From: an uncultured Paracoccaceae bacterium
Lineage (GTDB): Bacteria; Pseudomonadota; Alphaproteobacteria; Rhodobacterales; Rhodobacteraceae
Length of the DNA: 64,000 nt
Assembly (NCBI GenBank): GCA_947501555.1
Contig: CANMWG010000001.1
Location: forward strand, 2,356,001 to 2,420,000
Direction: 5' to 3'
A program made the translations under genes and the position numbers. Positions 8,940 to 17,721 of the stretch are shown here, piece after piece. Within the stretch, counting starts at the first letter, position 1. Each line of letters opens with the position of its first letter. The notes under the pieces are model-generated. The model was not told the DNA's origin, searched no databases, and was given only the letters and a program-made list of their open reading frames with translations.

Positions 8940-9800
8940 ATGGTAGAGCGCAAAAAGTACCTTTGGCAGCATCCGACTGGCCGGTGGTACGTCTGTGCCA
9001 GAGGGCAGTATTTTCGTATTGAGGCCAATCGAGGTTGTGCTGAGTTTGACCGGGAATACCGGGAAATCTTGACTGGCAAGCGCGACGTGTCGAATCGTTT
9101 CTGGTCTGTCTTGATCCAGCAACTGCGCCAGTCAGCCCAATGGGCTGGCTTTTCTCCAAGATACCGTAAAGATCTTGAGCCAGTCCTCCAATATCTTAAT
9201 GAGAAAATCGGTAGTCGAGATGTTGCCAGACTTGCTCCAGCCGACATCTACGCAGCGATGGATCGCAATGCGCATCGCACTCGTTTCACTAACTATATTC
9301 CCACAGCCGTCTCAATGCTGTCGAAATTGGCCGTGCGTCAAAGATGGAGGAACGATAACCCGGCCCAAGGAATATCATGCCAAAGGAACGACAGAAACCT
9401 CACAAGCCATGGCCGGATGAAGCAGTCAAAAAAATGTGCGATGAAGGCTCCTACTTCGCAAGGCTGATATTCGAAATTGGAGTTGGGAGCGTCCAACGTC
9501 CAAGCGATTGGCTAAAATTTCGATGGGAGGATTACGATGGAGCAAACCTCCATCTCACCCAAGGCAAGACTGGGATGGAGCTCTGGCTACTTGCACAGAG
9601 CGATTGAAAGCCACAGTCAACGCACACAAGGACAAATTGGGAGGACATGTTCCACTCGGACAAACCATCCTGGCAAACGATGAAGGCACTGTGATGCGCT
9701 ATCACACTATGGAGCGGATCATGCGAACAAAGCACACACAAAACAAGAAACTGATACCAAAGGTGATACCCTATGATACAAGAATCCTGCAAGTTATTGA
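8940..9800 (+). pseudogene. Tyrosine-type (phage-like) integrase, frameshifted and truncated
   Basis: The intact start, MVERKKYLWQHPTGRWYV, runs in one frame to about 9370 and covers the arm-binding and core-binding regions. The continuation PKERQKPHKPWPDEAV is in another frame (from about 9377). After about 9590 the next part, CTERLKATVNAHKDKLGG, is in the third frame. Two frameshifts are therefore needed, and the C-terminal catalytic H-x-x-R and Tyr region is not found before the tRNA. The longer ORF starting at TTG 8670 inside the palindrome is unlikely to be the true start. It reads toward the tRNA-Cys 3' end, as expected for the integrase of an island inserted there. It can no longer be functional. 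Confidence 0.75.
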
Positions 9801-9806
9801 TTTTAT

Positions 9807-9880
9807 TGGAGGCGAGTACCGGAATCGAACCGGTCTAGACGGATTTGCAATCCGCTGCATAACCTACCTGCCCACTCGCC
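9807..9880 (-). tRNA. tRNA-Cys (GCA), CCA encoded
   Basis: On the minus strand the acceptor stem GGCGAGT pairs with ACTCGCC. The anticodon loop is TTGCAAA (anticodon GCA). The T-arm is CCGGTTCGATTCCGG, and TCCA follows as discriminator plus encoded CCA. The total is 74 nt. Its 3' end faces the integrase relic and the island to the left, consistent with use as an integration site. Confidence 0.95.
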
Positions 9881-10167
9881 TCGTAATAAGTGTCACTAAG
9901 GAGCCGTTCGAACGAGGTCAAGCTTCAAGCTGGGAAAGTTGGCACTAAAACAATCAATAAATGCGCCCAACTCGATACTATCAACCCTAAGAACAGCAGA
10001 AGCGGACAAGTCTAAATCGACCGGCAAGCTGATCAAAATCACCTTTCCCATCACATTTAAGAGAAATCTTTCGAATTTGTTAACCATTTTCCGTTCTTTG
10101 GAAAGAAGGCTCTTCATGATCCTTCTGGAAACAAGAGTGCCGACAATCCTCAGCATGAGGTGGAAAT
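9881..10167. promoter_or_regulatory. Divergent spacer between tRNA-Cys and the capsule operon
   Basis: This 287-bp stretch has no supported gene. It must hold the tRNA-Cys promoter (minus) and the kps operon promoter (plus). The plus-strand start is preceded by GAGGTGG at 10156-10162. I could not assign confident -35/-10 boxes. Confidence 0.4.
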
Positions 10168-11502
10168 GTGAAAGTACTACCCCAGAGGCACATTGGTGAT
10201 GATGCGTATGTGCCTTCGTTGGATGCCGCAATCCGGGCATTGGAAAAAAGGCCCATTAGCCGCGACCGTTATCCTACCCGGGTCTTGATCCTGCAGGGCC
10301 CCGTTGGTCCGTTCTTTGGACGATTACAGTCGTTTCTCCAGTCGCAAGGCGTTGACGCCTGGCGCGTATCATTTCACGCTGCCGACCGCTTGTTTTGCAA
10401 TCGCAAAAACACGTTGCATTTTGATGGCGGCTTGGACAGCTGGGAGAACTGGTTGCGCCGAACTATGGTGCTCGGCAACTTTGGAGCAATTATTCTTTTT
10501 GGTTCTGAACGACCAGCACATAGCACAGCTCGCAAGGTTGCAGCTGCAGCTAATGTCAAAGTTATTTCAATGGAAGAAGGATATATTCGCCCTGGCTTCA
10601 TCACAATAGAAGCGGCTGGAAACAACGCAAGTTCTCCAATTGCAGGACAAATCCACCCCACCAAGGTCGTCCAAGAACAGCCCACGGGCGTGAATTACAG
10701 CAGTCTGCGTCGCATGATCGCATATGGCGCAGCTTACTACACCACACGTGGCTTGACGGCATTCGGTAAACGGCGCGATCTTTTTCACCGCGAAACCCCT
10801 CTGGTAAGTGAGGCATTTTTTTGGACCCGCAATCTTGCGCGGCGGCTGCTCGGCGGCGAGGCAAATTTTGCCAAGGTGCAGTATCTACTCGAGCACTGTG
10901 ACACACGCTTCTTCCTAGTCCCGCTGCAGGTTGGTGCTGATGCGAATCTGACGCGATTTGCCAATGGCTGGAATTCGCCGCGTTTGATTGCCGAATGCAT
11001 AAAGTCGTTCGCTGGGGCCGCACCGAAGAAGACGCGGCTCGTCTTCAAAATCCATCCGATGGACCGGGGTCATAATCGGCTTACGCCTTTGATCAAGCGC
11101 ACAGCCGCCGCCTGTGCGGTTGCCGATCGGGTCGATGTGATCGAAACTGGTTCCCTGGGCCTACTGACACGTCACAGCGCCGGGATGATCACAGTCAACA
11201 GTACATCAGGCCTATCCGCGATTTTCCACGGCGTGCCGCTGATGGTGCTGGGTCAGGCAATTTATTCTCATCCCGAACTTGCCACTGTCACCCCGGATTT
11301 TGATCGCTTCTGGACGTCCGGTCACGTGGCCCAAAGCGAACTCCGCGAAGCCTACATTGCTTGGATCAAACAAGAGGCACTCATGCCAGGAGACTACTAT
11401 TGCAACATCGGTATGGAAGTCGCAGCCCGCTCTGTACTTGAAAAACTCCGGGACATAATGGGCACCAACGCGACAGTCATCCCGATGAGGGCAGCATCTT
11501 GA
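10168..11502 (+). CDS. kpsS: KpsS-like capsule beta-Kdo transferase
   Basis: A 444-residue protein of the capsule polysaccharide biosynthesis family. In group 2 capsules KpsS adds the first beta-Kdo to the lysophosphatidylglycerol anchor at the cytoplasmic face. Recognisable parts are an N-terminal LILQGPVGPFF motif, MEEGYIRPGF, VFKIHPMDRG in the middle, and a late NSTSGLSAIFHGVP motif of the GT-B-like fold. The start is GTG 10168 with GAGGTGG five bases upstream. It is the first gene of a tightly packed operon and overlaps the next gene by four bases (TTGA). Length is somewhat over the roughly 400 residues of E. coli KpsS. Confidence 0.82.
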   Translation: MKVLPQRHIGDDAYVPSLDAAIRALEKRPISRDRYPTRVLILQGPVGPFFGRLQSFLQSQGVDAWRVSFHAADRLFCNRKNTLHFDGGLDSWENWLRRTMVLGNFGAIILFGSERPAHSTARKVAAAANVKVISMEEGYIRPGFITIEAAGNNASSPIAGQIHPTKVVQEQPTGVNYSSLRRMIAYGAAYYTTRGLTAFGKRRDLFHRETPLVSEAFFWTRNLARRLLGGEANFAKVQYLLEHCDTRFFLVPLQVGADANLTRFANGWNSPRLIAECIKSFAGAAPKKTRLVFKIHPMDRGHNRLTPLIKRTAAACAVADRVDVIETGSLGLLTRHSAGMITVNSTSGLSAIFHGVPLMVLGQAIYSHPELATVTPDFDRFWTSGHVAQSELREAYIAWIKQEALMPGDYYCNIGMEVAARSVLEKLRDIMGTNATVIPMRAAS

Positions 11503-12635
11503 GTAGCAGCGCCTCTCTGATCTTGACGACCCTTATGATGATATTCGGATTACTGGGATGTGCTGCACTTCCCGCTGCAGGCCCCGGGCTGGTTGATCTA
11601 TCAGCGCAGGCGACCGCAGAAAGTGCCGATTTTGCGGTCATACCTTTGACCGGACGGAATATAGCAGTGGTCGGGCCAGCAATGGTGCGTTCGATAAACG
11701 ACGGGTTAGGAACAACCGCCTCTCGCCCTGCCCGACCAATGATTGACGTTGGCGATCAGCTTGTTGTGTCCATTTGGGAGCCATCTTCGGACGGCCTATT
11801 CTCGACCGCTGAAAACAAGCAAACGCAAATTGATGTCGCTGTCGATGAAAGCAAATCGATCTTCATTCCTTACGCAGGGCGGGTCAGCGTCGCTGGTTTC
11901 GGGGTCGAAGATTTGCGTGACGAAATTGCCAATAAGCTGCAAGGCCAAGCGATCGAACCGCAGGTGCAGGTCACCTTGGTGGCCCGTGAAAGCCAGAAAT
12001 TGACAGTAGTGGGCGATGTGAACGCGCCCGGGCAATTTGACGTCCCTCCAAATGGTCTGCGGCTGATTGAAGCGATCGCATTGGCTAGCGGCGCCAGTGC
12101 GCCTAGCTTTGAAAGCGAGGTCACGGTCGTTCGTGGCACCACCCGCGCAACTGTGCGGATGGACAATATCTTGCAGGGTAACACCAACAACATTTGGCTC
12201 CGGCCGCGTGATACAATCCAGGTCAAGCACCGCCCGCGCAGTTTCACGGCCTTCGGCGCAGTCACCTCCCAAAACCTGCAGCCGTTTCAGACGGAGCGCG
12301 TGACCCTAGCCGAGGCATTGGCCCAATCGGGTGGATTAAACGACAATCTGGCGGACGCTGGTGGTGTCTTCTTGTTTCGTTATGAAAACCCCAAACGGCT
12401 TGATGAAATCGCAGTACAACAGTCCGTTCAGGCCACATCACAAGGTATTCCGACCATCTATCAGCTTGATTTTTCGCAGCCTGAGGCATTCTTCCTCGCC
12501 AGTGCATTTATCATGCGCGACAAAGATATCATTTATGTCGCCAACGCACCGGCCACTGATTTGCAGAAGTTCGCAGCGACAATCCTCGCCCCTATAGTCG
12601 GCACGGCGCAAGCCGCCGAAGTCTTGGGAAATTAG
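11499..12635 (+). CDS. Capsule polysaccharide export lipoprotein (Wza/KpsD-type)
   Basis: A 378-residue outer-membrane polysaccharide export protein. The lipobox LLGC places the acylated cysteine at residue 21, after a hydrophobic signal. The poly-export domain follows (VGDQLVVSIWEPSSDGLF, then VAGFGVEDLRDEI). Two SLBB-type repeats (VVGDVNAPGQFDVPPNGLRLIEAIALASG and FGAVTSQ...LAEALAQSGGL) complete it. Size matches Wza (about 380) better than E. coli KpsD (about 560). The start is TTG 11499 overlapping the kpsS stop. It should form the outer-membrane exit with KpsE. Confidence 0.85.
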   Translation: MSSSASLILTTLMMIFGLLGCAALPAAGPGLVDLSAQATAESADFAVIPLTGRNIAVVGPAMVRSINDGLGTTASRPARPMIDVGDQLVVSIWEPSSDGLFSTAENKQTQIDVAVDESKSIFIPYAGRVSVAGFGVEDLRDEIANKLQGQAIEPQVQVTLVARESQKLTVVGDVNAPGQFDVPPNGLRLIEAIALASGASAPSFESEVTVVRGTTRATVRMDNILQGNTNNIWLRPRDTIQVKHRPRSFTAFGAVTSQNLQPFQTERVTLAEALAQSGGLNDNLADAGGVFLFRYENPKRLDEIAVQQSVQATSQGIPTIYQLDFSQPEAFFLASAFIMRDKDIIYVANAPATDLQKFAATILAPIVGTAQAAEVLGN

Positions 12636-12637
12636 CC

Positions 12638-14722
12638 ATGAAAGTATGGCGTTTCATCAAACTGAGCATGCGCAGGCTGCGCAAAGCCCCACAATGGGTG
12701 CGACTGGTTTGCAGTGGTTCCTTTCGGCTAACCAATGCCACGCTTTCTGCAACGTCGATGGATCTCTGTGACAATCCGCATCTGCAGCTTCTTCTTGGCG
12801 AACGCCCCCGGTTTCACAGCCGTCTGCTGCGCCATCAGGTCCCAACGGTTGTTGGCTGGGGACGAAAATGGTCGGGGCGTCGTGCGCAGGACATCGCCCT
12901 CCGCGAGGGAAAATCCCGCCTTTTGATCGAAGACGGATTTGTCCGATCCGTTGGACGAAACGATCTGCCCCTGTCTATCGTTTGTGATGCCAAAGGAATT
13001 TTCTACGACGCGACAGTTCCTTCGCAACTTGAGACCCACATCAAAACCCCCTTGTCAGGAGCGGAATCCGCACGTGCGAACGATCTGATGACGCTCTGGC
13101 GGGATCAAAGGGTCTCGAAATACAACGACACCCCACGCTATAACAGTGCCTTACCCGACAACTATGTCCTTGTTATTGATCAAGTATATGGCGACCTTTC
13201 CATACCGTCCGGTGGTGCCACCCCGGCTGATTTCTCAAATATGTTGCAGGCTGCCTTAGACGAAAACCCAACCTCTACCATCATCCTCAAGACACATCCT
13301 GATCAGGCGGGGAACCCGAAGAGAGGCCATTTCAATATCCCTGCACTGCGCCAGAACCCACGGATCAAAATTATCGATGCCGCATGCCACCCGGTGCAAC
13401 TGATCGCACAGGCCAAGACGGTCTATACGGTCACATCGCAGGTAGGGTTTGAGGCCCTGATTTGGGGAAAACCGGTCCGGTGCTTCGGCATGCCTTTTTA
13501 CGCGGGCTGGGGGCTGACAACCGATGCGCAACCTGCGCCCAGCCGCCGGACTACAGCCACGTTGGCACAGCTCGTCCATGGGGCATTGATCAAATATGCC
13601 CGTTATCTTGATCCTGAAACGCAGCGCCCTTGCGATGTTGAGGTGGTCGTGCGCCACATCGGGCTCCAACGCAAGCTGATGCGCGATCTGCCCAAGACCA
13701 TCTACGCTGTTGGGTTTTCGCCATGGAAACGCCCAATCCTGCGGCAATTCCTGCCTGGCAAAGATCTCCGCTTTATCAAAGCCGCACGCGACCTGCCCAA
13801 GGACGCGGCAATTGCGGTTTGGGGCGTGCGACACGTCCTGGGTCAGACGGCGCAACAAACCGTCATACGGATAGAAGACGGCTTTTTGCGCTCATCTGGG
13901 TTGGGCGCAGACCTGATAAAACCCGTGTCTTGGACCTTTGATGATCTTGGAATTTACTTTGACCCCAAGGCGCCTTCGCGACTTGAAAATATCCTACAGT
14001 CCAAAGCCTTTCCGCCAGCCGAAAAATCGCGCGCACGGGCATTGATTGATTTGATCTGCAGCAGCGGCGTTTCGAAATATAACATTGGGTCCAAGGCCTG
14101 GCGGCGCCCGGACACGCAACAACGGGTGATCCTTGTGCCCGGACAGGTTGAGGCCGACGCATCTATTCAGGCAGGCTGCCCTGAGATAAAAACGAACATG
14201 GCTCTGTTGGCCAAAATCCGCGCTGAAAATCCAGATGCATTCATCCTCTATAAGCCTCATCCTGACGTGGTTGCAGGGCTGCGCAAGGCCGGGGCCCTAG
14301 ATACCACTGCGCGTCAGTATTGCGACCTCGTCGTCAGGCATGTTGATCCAGCGGCACTTTTGGCGCAAGTGAATGAAGTGCACACGCTCACGTCACTTAT
14401 GGGGTTTGAGGCACTGATGCGCGGCATTCCCGTCACCTGCTATGGTCAACCATTTTACGCAGGCTGGGGGCTGACAAAAGATATTGCCCCGCCCCCCAGA
14501 CGGACGGCCCAGCTGGCCATTGAAGACCTCGTGGCAGGGGCACTTATCGAATACCCGCGTTATGTGAGCAGGGTTTCCGGACGATTGACCACGCCTGAAC
14601 GCGCCATATTGGAGTTGTCCGAATGGCGCCAAAATGGCCCGTCCCAGATGCCAGTCAGCAGACGGATGCTACGATCCGTGTTACGCTTATGGGCGCAAAC
14701 TGGTTTAAAACGGAGCACTTGA
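12638..14722 (+). CDS. kpsC: KpsC-like dual-domain beta-Kdo transferase
   Basis: A 694-residue protein with two homologous halves, as in KpsC, whose two GT modules alternate linkages to extend the poly-Kdo linker after KpsS. The duplication is visible: LLIEDGFVRSVG and VIRIEDGFLRSSG; VSKYND and VSKYNI; the TVTSQVGFEALIWGKPV and TLTSLMGFEALMRGIPV pair; and CFGMPFYAGWGLT and CYGQPFYAGWGLT. It starts two bases after the stop of the export lipoprotein gene. Length is as expected (about 675 in E. coli). Confidence 0.92.
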   Translation: MKVWRFIKLSMRRLRKAPQWVRLVCSGSFRLTNATLSATSMDLCDNPHLQLLLGERPRFHSRLLRHQVPTVVGWGRKWSGRRAQDIALREGKSRLLIEDGFVRSVGRNDLPLSIVCDAKGIFYDATVPSQLETHIKTPLSGAESARANDLMTLWRDQRVSKYNDTPRYNSALPDNYVLVIDQVYGDLSIPSGGATPADFSNMLQAALDENPTSTIILKTHPDQAGNPKRGHFNIPALRQNPRIKIIDAACHPVQLIAQAKTVYTVTSQVGFEALIWGKPVRCFGMPFYAGWGLTTDAQPAPSRRTTATLAQLVHGALIKYARYLDPETQRPCDVEVVVRHIGLQRKLMRDLPKTIYAVGFSPWKRPILRQFLPGKDLRFIKAARDLPKDAAIAVWGVRHVLGQTAQQTVIRIEDGFLRSSGLGADLIKPVSWTFDDLGIYFDPKAPSRLENILQSKAFPPAEKSRARALIDLICSSGVSKYNIGSKAWRRPDTQQRVILVPGQVEADASIQAGCPEIKTNMALLAKIRAENPDAFILYKPHPDVVAGLRKAGALDTTARQYCDLVVRHVDPAALLAQVNEVHTLTSLMGFEALMRGIPVTCYGQPFYAGWGLTKDIAPPPRRTAQLAIEDLVAGALIEYPRYVSRVSGRLTTPERAILELSEWRQNGPSQMPVSRRMLRSVLRLWAQTGLKRST

Positions 14723-14725
14723 TCA

Positions 14726-16213
14726 ATGAGAAAGGACGCCCCCCCAAAAAAACGAAGGCAACCAAAGGAGACAAAGCACAAGGTTGTTGTCCTGTCAAAA
14801 AAGTCGGATTCAGAGCACACGCCGCCCGACCCAGCCCCCCAGGCACGCAAAAAACGACGGCGGGAACCTGCTCCCGCCTCCGGCGAACCCGAGGCACGGT
14901 CGCCGGAGGCTGTCGCAGAGGCCCGCGCTCGAAGAAAACGGCGACGCGTCGTTGTCCCCTTGGCAAACGAGCCTGACGCAGACCCCCCGCTTTCCGTCGC
15001 GAAGGCCCGCGCCCGCAGAAAACATCAGCCCGTTGTTGTGCCCTTGTCAAAAGCGCCTGAAGCCGTACCCATTGGTTCCGCCACAGCCATCCGGCCGCGT
15101 GAAAAACGGCGCCGTTTTCTGGGATGGTCCTTCGTCCTTTGTGTTCTGCTGCCGATCATCATTGGGACGGTTTATTTTACATCCATCGCCACGGACAGAT
15201 ACGCCGCAACTGCAGGCTTTGCGGTGCGTGGCGTGAATGCAGGCAGCGCGATTGATGGGATCGGCGCGCTGACCGGGTTGGCAAGTGCGGGGTCCACAAC
15301 CTCGGACTCTTACATCATTCTCAAATACCTCAAAAGTCGCGATATCGTCGAACGATTGCAAGCTGACATGGACCTCAGGACCGCCTTCTCTGCCCCCGCC
15401 ATTGACCCATTGTCACGCATGGGCACCGATCTGAGCATCGAAGACGTCGTGCGCTATTGGGACGGTATGTTGCGGACCAGCTTCGATTCCAATTCCGGGA
15501 TCGTGAACCTCGAGGTGCAGGCGTATTCCGCCGAACACGCGGAACAAATAGCGACATTGGTCCTACACTACACTGATGAATTGGTGAACACGTTATCGGT
15601 CTCGGCACGACAGGATTCGGTGCGTTTTGCCGAAACCGAAGTTGAACGGGCCGAAGAACGGCTCCGCGCTGCCCTGCAAGATATCCGCGATTTCCGCGAG
15701 CAGGAAAGCTCGATCAATCCAGCCGCCACGGCGCAGCTTGATATTGAGCTTGTTGGTGGGTTGGAAAGCCGCTTGATCGACCTGCGCGCGCGAATTGCAT
15801 CCATCGAAGGCAGCCTTGACGACAACGCGCCATCACTGCTGGCACTGCGCCGTCAGGCGGAGGCTCTAGAAGAACAGATCGCGGCCCGCGCTGCAGAAAT
15901 CTCGGGGGATACAGAGAGCGAAGGCCCTGAGGTTGCTGCCATGACCGGACTGCTTGCCACATATGAAGCACTTGAAGTGGAAAAGACCTTTGCCCAGCAG
16001 GTCTATCAATCCGCGCTGACCTCATTGGAACAGGCCCGCGCAGAAGCAGACAGACAACAACGATACCTGGCTGTGTTTACCTTACCAGCTAAGCCCGAAG
16101 ATGCGGTTTATCCCAAACGTGCCCAAAGCGTTCTGATGTTGATCGCGATCGTCATCAGCATTTGGGGCATTGGCGCTTTGATTGTGTATTCTGTGCGCGA
16201 TCACCTGACATGA
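14726..16213 (+). CDS. kpsE: KpsE-like capsule export inner-membrane protein with repetitive basic N-terminus
   Basis: A 495-residue periplasmic adaptor of the capsule exporter. The family core is visible: a membrane segment at about 131-155, a long periplasmic coiled-coil region (about 290-450, including AEERLRAALQDIRDFREQE), and a second membrane segment near the C-terminus (SVLMLIAIVISIWGIGALIVYS). The first 130 residues are unusual: about four units of 27-28 residues alternating a VVV(L/P)L-type strand (residues 20, 75, 103) with acidic/proline stretches and Arg/Lys clusters (RKKRRR, RARRKRRR, RARRKH, REKRRR). E. coli KpsE, about 380 residues, lacks this. The extension is predicted cytoplasmic. 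It overlaps kpsM by four bases. Confidence 0.85.
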   Translation: MRKDAPPKKRRQPKETKHKVVVLSKKSDSEHTPPDPAPQARKKRRREPAPASGEPEARSPEAVAEARARRKRRRVVVPLANEPDADPPLSVAKARARRKHQPVVVPLSKAPEAVPIGSATAIRPREKRRRFLGWSFVLCVLLPIIIGTVYFTSIATDRYAATAGFAVRGVNAGSAIDGIGALTGLASAGSTTSDSYIILKYLKSRDIVERLQADMDLRTAFSAPAIDPLSRMGTDLSIEDVVRYWDGMLRTSFDSNSGIVNLEVQAYSAEHAEQIATLVLHYTDELVNTLSVSARQDSVRFAETEVERAEERLRAALQDIRDFREQESSINPAATAQLDIELVGGLESRLIDLRARIASIEGSLDDNAPSLLALRRQAEALEEQIAARAAEISGDTESEGPEVAAMTGLLATYEALEVEKTFAQQVYQSALTSLEQARAEADRQQRYLAVFTLPAKPEDAVYPKRAQSVLMLIAIVISIWGIGALIVYSVRDHLT

Positions 16214-16992
16214 GCACCATGTCGGCACGGCAACTGCTGGGACTGCAAGCACGGGTTATTGCGGCCTTGGTGCTGCGCGAAACACGGGCTGCCTTTGGCA
16301 CCTCGCAGTTCGGCTACCTGTGGGCGATTGTCGCCCCTGCGGCCGGTGTCGGTTTGCTAGTTTTCATCTTTTCGCTTGTGGACCGGCAACCACCATTTGG
16401 CGCTAGCCTGGCACTCTTCTTTGCAACCGGCGTGCTGACGTTGGAGTTCTTTACCAAATTGTCCAACGCGCTGATGACCGCCTTTGACGCCAATAAGGCG
16501 CTTTTGACCTATCCGCTGATCAAAGAAACGGATGCGCTGTTTGCCCGGCTGATCCTGATCGCGGCCACCTATGCGTTGATTATGGTCCTTTTTTACAGCG
16601 CATTGACAATCCTGGGCCTGGCCGACCCCCCTGCCTATCCCGAAAGATTATTGCAGGCCTTTGGTGCGACTGCATTTTTCGGCTTTGGATTTGGGACCAT
16701 CAATGCGGTAGCGATCTCGCTTTTCGGGTCATGGATCCATATCGAAAAGGTTTTGACCCGCCCCTTGTTCTTTTTGTCTGGCATCTTCTACATCCCAAGT
16801 CTTCTACCACCAGAGGTCATTGCCGTCCTCAAATGGAACCCGATCCTGCATTTGGTCGAGTGGATGCGTACCGGGTATTATCCCAACTACGAAAGCACCG
16901 TGATCAACCACGCCTATCCTATTGGATTGGCGGTCTTGCTGACGTTGCTTGGCCTGACCGGTGAGCGGGTCTTTCGAAAAAAGCGTGTGTGA
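16210..16992 (+). CDS. kpsM: KpsM-like ABC-2 capsule exporter permease
   Basis: A 260-residue integral membrane subunit of the capsule ABC transporter. About six hydrophobic segments are present, including IVAPAAGVGLLVFIFSLV and LILIAATYALIMVLFYSAL, along with the ABC-2 signature region GIFYIPSLLP followed by NPILHLVEWMRTGYYP. ATG 16210 was chosen because it overlaps the kpsE stop (ATGA); the in-frame start at 16162 would run deep into kpsE. The partner ATPase follows three bases later. Confidence 0.92.
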   Translation: MSTMSARQLLGLQARVIAALVLRETRAAFGTSQFGYLWAIVAPAAGVGLLVFIFSLVDRQPPFGASLALFFATGVLTLEFFTKLSNALMTAFDANKALLTYPLIKETDALFARLILIAATYALIMVLFYSALTILGLADPPAYPERLLQAFGATAFFGFGFGTINAVAISLFGSWIHIEKVLTRPLFFLSGIFYIPSLLPPEVIAVLKWNPILHLVEWMRTGYYPNYESTVINHAYPIGLAVLLTLLGLTGERVFRKKRV

Positions 16993-16995
16993 GAC

Positions 16996-17646
16996 GTGAT
17001 TGAGCTGCAGAATGTCACCAAGTCTTATCACCTCAAAGGTGTTCACAAGACAATTCTCGATGACCTAAGCTTTACCTTCCCGCAGTCCCGCAATGTCGCG
17101 ATCATGGGGCAGAATGGAGCAGGTAAATCCACCTTGATGCGGTTGATTGCCGGGGTGGAATACCCTGACAGCGGTAGGATCTACCGCGCGACCTCGGTCT
17201 CATGGCCCCTTGGTTTTGCCGGCGGTTTCAATGGCTCAATGACCGGTTTGGAAAATGCCCGCTTCGTGGCGCGCATCTATAATCAGGACACTGAGGCGGT
17301 GATCGACTACGTCAAGGGCTTTGCAGAACTGGGCCACTCACTGAATCTGCCGATCAAAACCTATTCCAGCGGTATGAAGGCCCGGTTGGCTTTCGGGATC
17401 AGCATGGCCATCGACTTTCGCGTCTACTTGATCGATGAAATCACCGCTGTCGGTGACGAACAGTTCAAGATCAAAAGCCAACAGGTCTTCTCAGAAAAGC
17501 TCAAAAACAGCCAGATCATCATGATCTCGCACTCAGAGACAGCCATTCGGTCCTATTGTGACTGTGGTCTGCTTCTGGCGCCCGACGGGGTCTATTACTA
17601 TGATGACGTCAACACATTGATCGCTGATTACAAGATGCTCGCCTGA
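16996..17646 (+). CDS. kpsT: KpsT-like capsule exporter ATP-binding protein
   Basis: A 216-residue ABC ATPase energising capsule export with KpsM. Walker A GQNGAGKS is at 38-45, the signature YSSGMKARLAFG near 121-132, and Walker B VYLIDEI with a switch histidine in MISHSE follow. The size matches E. coli KpsT (219). It starts with GTG three bases after kpsM. No terminator is evident in the 75-bp gap to the epimerase gene. Confidence 0.93.
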   Translation: MIELQNVTKSYHLKGVHKTILDDLSFTFPQSRNVAIMGQNGAGKSTLMRLIAGVEYPDSGRIYRATSVSWPLGFAGGFNGSMTGLENARFVARIYNQDTEAVIDYVKGFAELGHSLNLPIKTYSSGMKARLAFGISMAIDFRVYLIDEITAVGDEQFKIKSQQVFSEKLKNSQIIMISHSETAIRSYCDCGLLLAPDGVYYYDDVNTLIADYKMLA

Positions 17647-17721
17647 CAGTTCCCTTTCGGTGCCCATCCGGATAGATTGGCGAAACTTGCCCTGGCGGCC
17701 AGTTGTTGATTTGGAACAAAG

